From CALZKI01 sp964567585 (GTDB taxonomy: Bacteria; Bacillota; Clostridia; Lachnospirales; Lachnospiraceae): a DNA stretch of 7,636 nt. Numbering within the stretch: position 1 is the stretch's first letter; each line of letters opens with the position of its first letter. This document shows positions 5,640-7,636 of this stretch, piece by piece. A program made the translations under genes and the position numbers. The DNA lies in the NCBI GenBank assembly GCA_964567585.1, contig CAZMND010000096.1, forward strand, positions 1 through 7,636. The letters are read 5' to 3'. The notes under the pieces are model-generated. The model was given only the letters and a program-made list of their open reading frames with translations, was not told the origin of the DNA and did not search any database.

Positions 5640-6435
5640 TAAGATAACCGTCACACGTCCCCATACATTGCTCTTTATAAAAAACTGCTCCCAGTTTTTT
5701 GGCAAGGAGAATGGATGGGGTATTTTGTGGCTCTATAAAAATCAATATTTCTTCCATATCATAATTCTCATACATATAATTTACAATCGCACTACATACT
5801 TCATAGGCATATCCGCATCTCCAAAATGCCTTTCCTATCATAAAACCCAGTTCCGGAAGTTCATACCCTTCCCGATAGCTTACACCGGCCCTTCCGATAA
5901 TTTTCCCGGAAGTCTTCTCCACTATCGTCCACATCCCAAAACCATAAAATTCATACACATTTTTGATATATGACTTGGTATATTCAATTTCCTCATCCCT
6001 ATCTTCGAACAGCGGTTCCATATATTCTGTGATCTCTTTATCCTTGTAAAGTTCGTAAAACGCATCTACATCCTCCACTGTCGTTTCCCGCACAAGGCAT
6101 CTGTCCGTTTCCAGAATATCCCAGGGCTTACCCAAAAACCTTTTCAATATACTCTCAAAAAAATCTATTTCACACGATGACGCATCCATAATCGCATACT
6201 TGCAAAAAGAAAAATCCTGATTACTATTTTCATCCGTTAGAAGTACCACTACATTTTGTCCTGTCATTTGCAGTTTTTTTGCCTGTTCACTATTATCACA
6301 AATCCAGATTGTCTCAGTGACTTTATACATTTCCGGCATATCTGTTTCTTCGGCACGTATCATTGATACGGTATCGCTTTCATACGCCGGCAGTTCCGTT
6401 TTTTCATCTACCATAAAAATTAAATATCTTAACAT
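5623..6435 (-). CDS. GNAT-family N-acetyltransferase with extra N-terminal domain
   Basis: 270 residues, longer than the usual 150-180 for a single GNAT domain. The acetyltransferase part begins near 105 (WDILETDRCLVRETTVEDVDAFYELY). It continues through GFGMWTIVEKTSGKIIGRAGVSY (165-187) and ELGFMIGKAFWRCGYAYEVC (195-214); the RCGYA stretch is the acetyl-CoA loop (R/Q-x-x-G-x-G/A). It closes with IEPQNTPSILLAKKLGA (234-250). This is the RimJ/RimL style that acetylates protein N-termini or small amines; the substrate is unknown. Residues 36-100 (MYKVTETIWICDNSEQAKKLQMTG...) look like half of a HAD-type Rossmann unit lacking a catalytic Asp motif, so they are probably structural or ligand-binding. 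AAAAGGAAA precedes the ATG. It converges on murG with a 17-base overlap and is divergent from the isomerase gene. Confidence 0.88.
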   Translation of the reverse strand: MLRYLIFMVDEKTELPAYESDTVSMIRAEETDMPEMYKVTETIWICDNSEQAKKLQMTGQNVVVLLTDENSNQDFSFCKYAIMDASSCEIDFFESILKRFLGKPWDILETDRCLVRETTVEDVDAFYELYKDKEITEYMEPLFEDRDEEIEYTKSYIKNVYEFYGFGMWTIVEKTSGKIIGRAGVSYREGYELPELGFMIGKAFWRCGYAYEVCSAIVNYMYENYDMEEILIFIEPQNTPSILLAKKLGAVFYKEQCMGTCDGYLIRLPQ

Positions 6436-6466
6436 CTTATATTTCCTTTTTAATTTGCAGTTTTTA

Positions 6467-6475
6467 TGCTACAAT
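6467..6475 (+). promoter_or_regulatory. extended -10 promoter of the cyclophilin gene
   Basis: TGC-TACAAT is an extended -10 located 37 bases before the start codon, giving a predicted leader of about 30 bases. The -35 region (6447-6452, T-rich) is weak. The opposite strand of the same 77-base gap holds TATAAT (complement of 6487-6492), a possible -10 for the divergent GNAT gene, but without a recognisable -35. Confidence 0.5.
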
Positions 6476-6512
6476 CATTTTAAATCATTATAAGAAGAAA
6501 GGAAAGAAAACA

Positions 6513-7043
6513 ATGGCACAAAATCCGATTGTTACATTTACAATGAAAAACGGTGACACTTTTAAGGCTGAATTATATCCTGAAATTGCACCACAGTCAG
6601 TAAACAACTATATTTCATTAATACAGAAAGGCTTCTATAACGGTCTCATTTTCCACCGTGTAATCAGAGGCTTTATGATTCAGGGCGGCGACCCACAGGG
6701 TACAGGTATGGGCGGTCCGGGCTACTGCATCAAAGGCGAATTTGCATCAAACGGATTCAAAAATGATTTGAAACATACCGAAGGTGTTCTTTCTATGGCA
6801 AGAAGTATGTTCCCTGATTCCGCAGGAAGCCAGTTTTTCATTATGCACAAAAACTCTCCGCACTTAGACGGCGATTACGCTGCTTTCGGAAAAATCATTG
6901 AGGGTATGGAAATCATCAACAAAATTGCAGAAGTTCCTACCAACTACAGTGACAGACCATTAGAAGACCAGGTTATGGAAACAGTTACAGTTGATTGTTT
7001 CGGCGTAGAATATCCGGAACCTAATAAGTTGCATGAATTTTAA
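6513..7043 (+). CDS. cyclophilin-type peptidyl-prolyl cis-trans isomerase
   Basis: A 176-residue cytoplasmic enzyme (no signal peptide) that speeds cis-trans isomerisation of Xaa-Pro bonds during folding. It is a single cyclophilin domain with the active-site stretches FHRVIRGFMIQGGDP (47-61, catalytic R49, with F54 and Q57), GVLSMAR (91-97), SAGSQFFI (103-110) and LDGDYAAFGKI (118-128). The Trp that human cyclophilin A uses to bind cyclosporin is His here (H117), and its active-site His is Tyr (Y122). Reduced drug binding is therefore likely, as in many bacterial relatives. A short C-terminal extension (GVEYPEPNKLHEF) follows the domain. ATG 6513 has AAAGGA 9 bases upstream. It is monocistronic between an extended -10 promoter and a strong terminator. 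The ppiB label is common for such proteins but cannot be distinguished here from other cyclophilin paralogues. Confidence 0.95.
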   Translation: MAQNPIVTFTMKNGDTFKAELYPEIAPQSVNNYISLIQKGFYNGLIFHRVIRGFMIQGGDPQGTGMGGPGYCIKGEFASNGFKNDLKHTEGVLSMARSMFPDSAGSQFFIMHKNSPHLDGDYAAFGKIIEGMEIINKIAEVPTNYSDRPLEDQVMETVTVDCFGVEYPEPNKLHEF

Positions 7044-7057
7044 TAGTATAAGAAGTA

Positions 7058-7110
7058 AAAAATATCGGCCTGCACGACACTGTCGTAAGGGCCGGTATTT
7101 TTCATTTTTT
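7058..7110 (+). terminator. strong intrinsic terminator of the cyclophilin gene
   Basis: AAAAATATCGGCC (7058-7070) pairs with GGCCGGTATTTTT (7090-7102, one G-T wobble), and an inner stem ACGAC/GTCGT (7074-7078 with 7082-7086) closes the top. A T-rich tail TTTTTCATTTTTT follows (7098-7110). The A-rich left arm makes it potentially bidirectional. Confidence 0.92.
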
Positions 7111-7130
7111 ATATACCAATCTTAAGCTTG

Positions 7131-7372
7131 TTTCTGCCCATACAGTCTATTTTTAATTCTATGGCTAGAAAAATTTCAATCATTTTCAGTCGTGTTCTAC
7201 CCATACAAAAGAAATCACTTCTCATGGCAAGAAGAAATTCCATCAAAATTCCTAAAAACAAGGAAATTTGTCTACCCATAGATAGTTGCTTGGTTTCTAT
7301 GGGAAGAAAGCCTCTAAAAACACCATTCAAAATATCTTCCCACCAAGCAAAAATCATCATCTATGGTAAGAA
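7131..7372. repeat. array of four decayed dyads, consensus TTCTACCCATA-N17-TATGGGTAGAA
   Basis: Left arms: 7132-7142, 7195-7205, 7270-7280, 7334-7344. Right arms: 7160-7170, 7223-7233, 7298-7308, 7362-7372. In every unit the interior between arms is exactly 17 bases while its sequence differs. Unit-to-unit steps are 63, 75 and 64 bases. Against the consensus the eight arms have 1, 0, 1, 4 (left) and 1, 3, 1, 2 (right) mismatches. Gaps also share words, for example CTAAAAACA at 7252-7260 and 7313-7321. Unit 3 folds best (CCCATAGA with TCTATGGG, 8 bp). The 64-base step and scattered stops argue against coding. Identity unknown: operator array, structured RNA, or REP/MITE-like debris. Confidence 0.7.
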
Positions 7373-7437
7373 AAGGAGTAATGTATTACTGACAAATTAC
7401 AATATATAAGCCATTTTCCCAAATCGATATGAAGATG

Positions 7438-7476
7438 TTCACACTTTGTTCACATTTATTTTAAAGTTTGTTAATT
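7438..7476 (+). promoter_or_regulatory. PhoP-box-like ladder of four hexamers at 11-base steps
   Basis: TTCACA (7438), TTCACA (7449), TTTAAA (7460) and TTAATT (7471) each start exactly 11 bases after the last. The Bacillus PhoP box is built from TT(A/C/T)A(C/T)A repeats with 5-base gaps, so the first two match fully and the others miss one position each. It would sit upstream of a rightward promoter (TAGACA 7491-7496, 16 bases, TAATAT 7513-7518, weak). The controlled gene would lie beyond the window. Confidence 0.4.
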
Positions 7477-7490
7477 TACATAACATTCTT

Positions 7491-7518
7491 TAGACAAATC
7501 TGTTTTTTATACTAATAT
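7491..7518 (+). promoter_or_regulatory. possible promoter for a gene beyond the right edge
   Basis: TAGACA (7491-7496) and TAATAT (7513-7518) are 16 bases apart. TATACT (7508-7513) is an alternative -10. The region is so AT-rich that chance matches are expected. Support comes mainly from the hexamer ladder placed just upstream. Confidence 0.3.
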
Positions 7519-7603
7519 TATCAATAAAAAGTATTTAGAAACCTTTTTATATTTTTTCTTTTCCCCTTTTTTAATAATTATTAGTGAACTTTTTCATAAT
7601 GAA

Positions 7604-7633
7604 ATGCCAAGTAAAGCGTACTTTACTTGGCAT
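7604..7633. other. perfect 13-bp hairpin (terminator or leader structure)
   Basis: ATGCCAAGTAAAG (7604-7616) and CTTTACTTGGCAT (7621-7633) are exact inverted copies around CGTA. The three bases after it end the window, so the rightward T-run cannot be judged. Leftwards it is followed by TTCATTATG, a weak tail. It may end a gene entering from the right, or lie in the leader of the transcript from 7491-7518. Confidence 0.65.
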
Positions 7634-7636
7634 CCT

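Noticed and set aside
7131..7372. CRISPR array
   Set aside because: Only 11-base arms are conserved, units are inverted pairs with a fixed interior, spacing varies by 12 bases and no cas gene is present.
7131..7372. Type III antitoxin repeat array
   Set aside because: Antitoxin repeats are near-identical direct copies followed by a toxin gene. These are diverged dyads, and no toxin follows within the window.
7109..7409. Open frames on both strands (7128-7409 plus, 7109-7360 minus) with repeated LPI...MGR-like words
   Set aside because: The repeated words are translations of the dyad arms. Steps of 63, 75 and 64 bases do not all keep frame, there is no ribosome binding site, and both strands look alike because the DNA is palindromic.

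Overview
The window looks like chromosome of a low-GC Gram-positive anaerobe of the class Clostridia, most likely a Lachnospiraceae gut commensal. The reasons are the A+T-rich composition, strong GGAGG ribosome binding sites, TATAAT-type promoters, a lysine/alanine-rich DUF6465-type protein, a TIGR03905-type TSCPD protein and a three-segment membrane protein whose style I associate with that family. The genus cannot be fixed from this sequence.

Left part (1-1720) is accessory. It opens with the possible tail of an unknown gene. A short structured RNA region and a perfect palindromic hairpin follow, leading into a ToxN/AbiQ-family endoribonuclease (165-665). This is the layout of a type III (RNA antitoxin) toxin-antitoxin locus, but the usual antitoxin repeat array is not evident. 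Next come a decayed zinc-ribbon remnant on the minus strand (713-877), a small three-helix membrane protein (955-1350, minus) and a divergent Xre-type regulator (1439-1678) that ends in a strong terminator.

The middle part (1750-4210) is read leftwards. It holds a DUF6465-like basic protein with a good promoter carrying a palindrome, and a probable two-gene operon of an unknown membrane protein and a D-2-hydroxyacid dehydrogenase. The operon promoter has a 9-base A tract in its spacer.

The right part (4258-7110) is housekeeping. A TSCPD protein and murG form a rightward operon; murG makes lipid II for peptidoglycan. A GNAT acetyltransferase converges on murG and overlaps its last 17 bases. 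A cyclophilin-type peptidyl-prolyl isomerase follows, closed by an excellent terminator.

The last 526 bases (7111-7636) contain no convincing gene but have three layers of structure. The first is an array of four decayed dyads (about 7131-7372) with a constant 17-base interior and unit spacings of 63, 75 and 64 bases. The second is a ladder of TTCACA-like hexamers at exact 11-base steps (7438-7476), resembling a PhoP box. The third is a perfect 13-bp hairpin (7604-7633). The dyad array is the least explained element here. No complete new system can be demonstrated. The best leads are the dyad array, the atypical type III antitoxin region and the PhoP-box-like leader.
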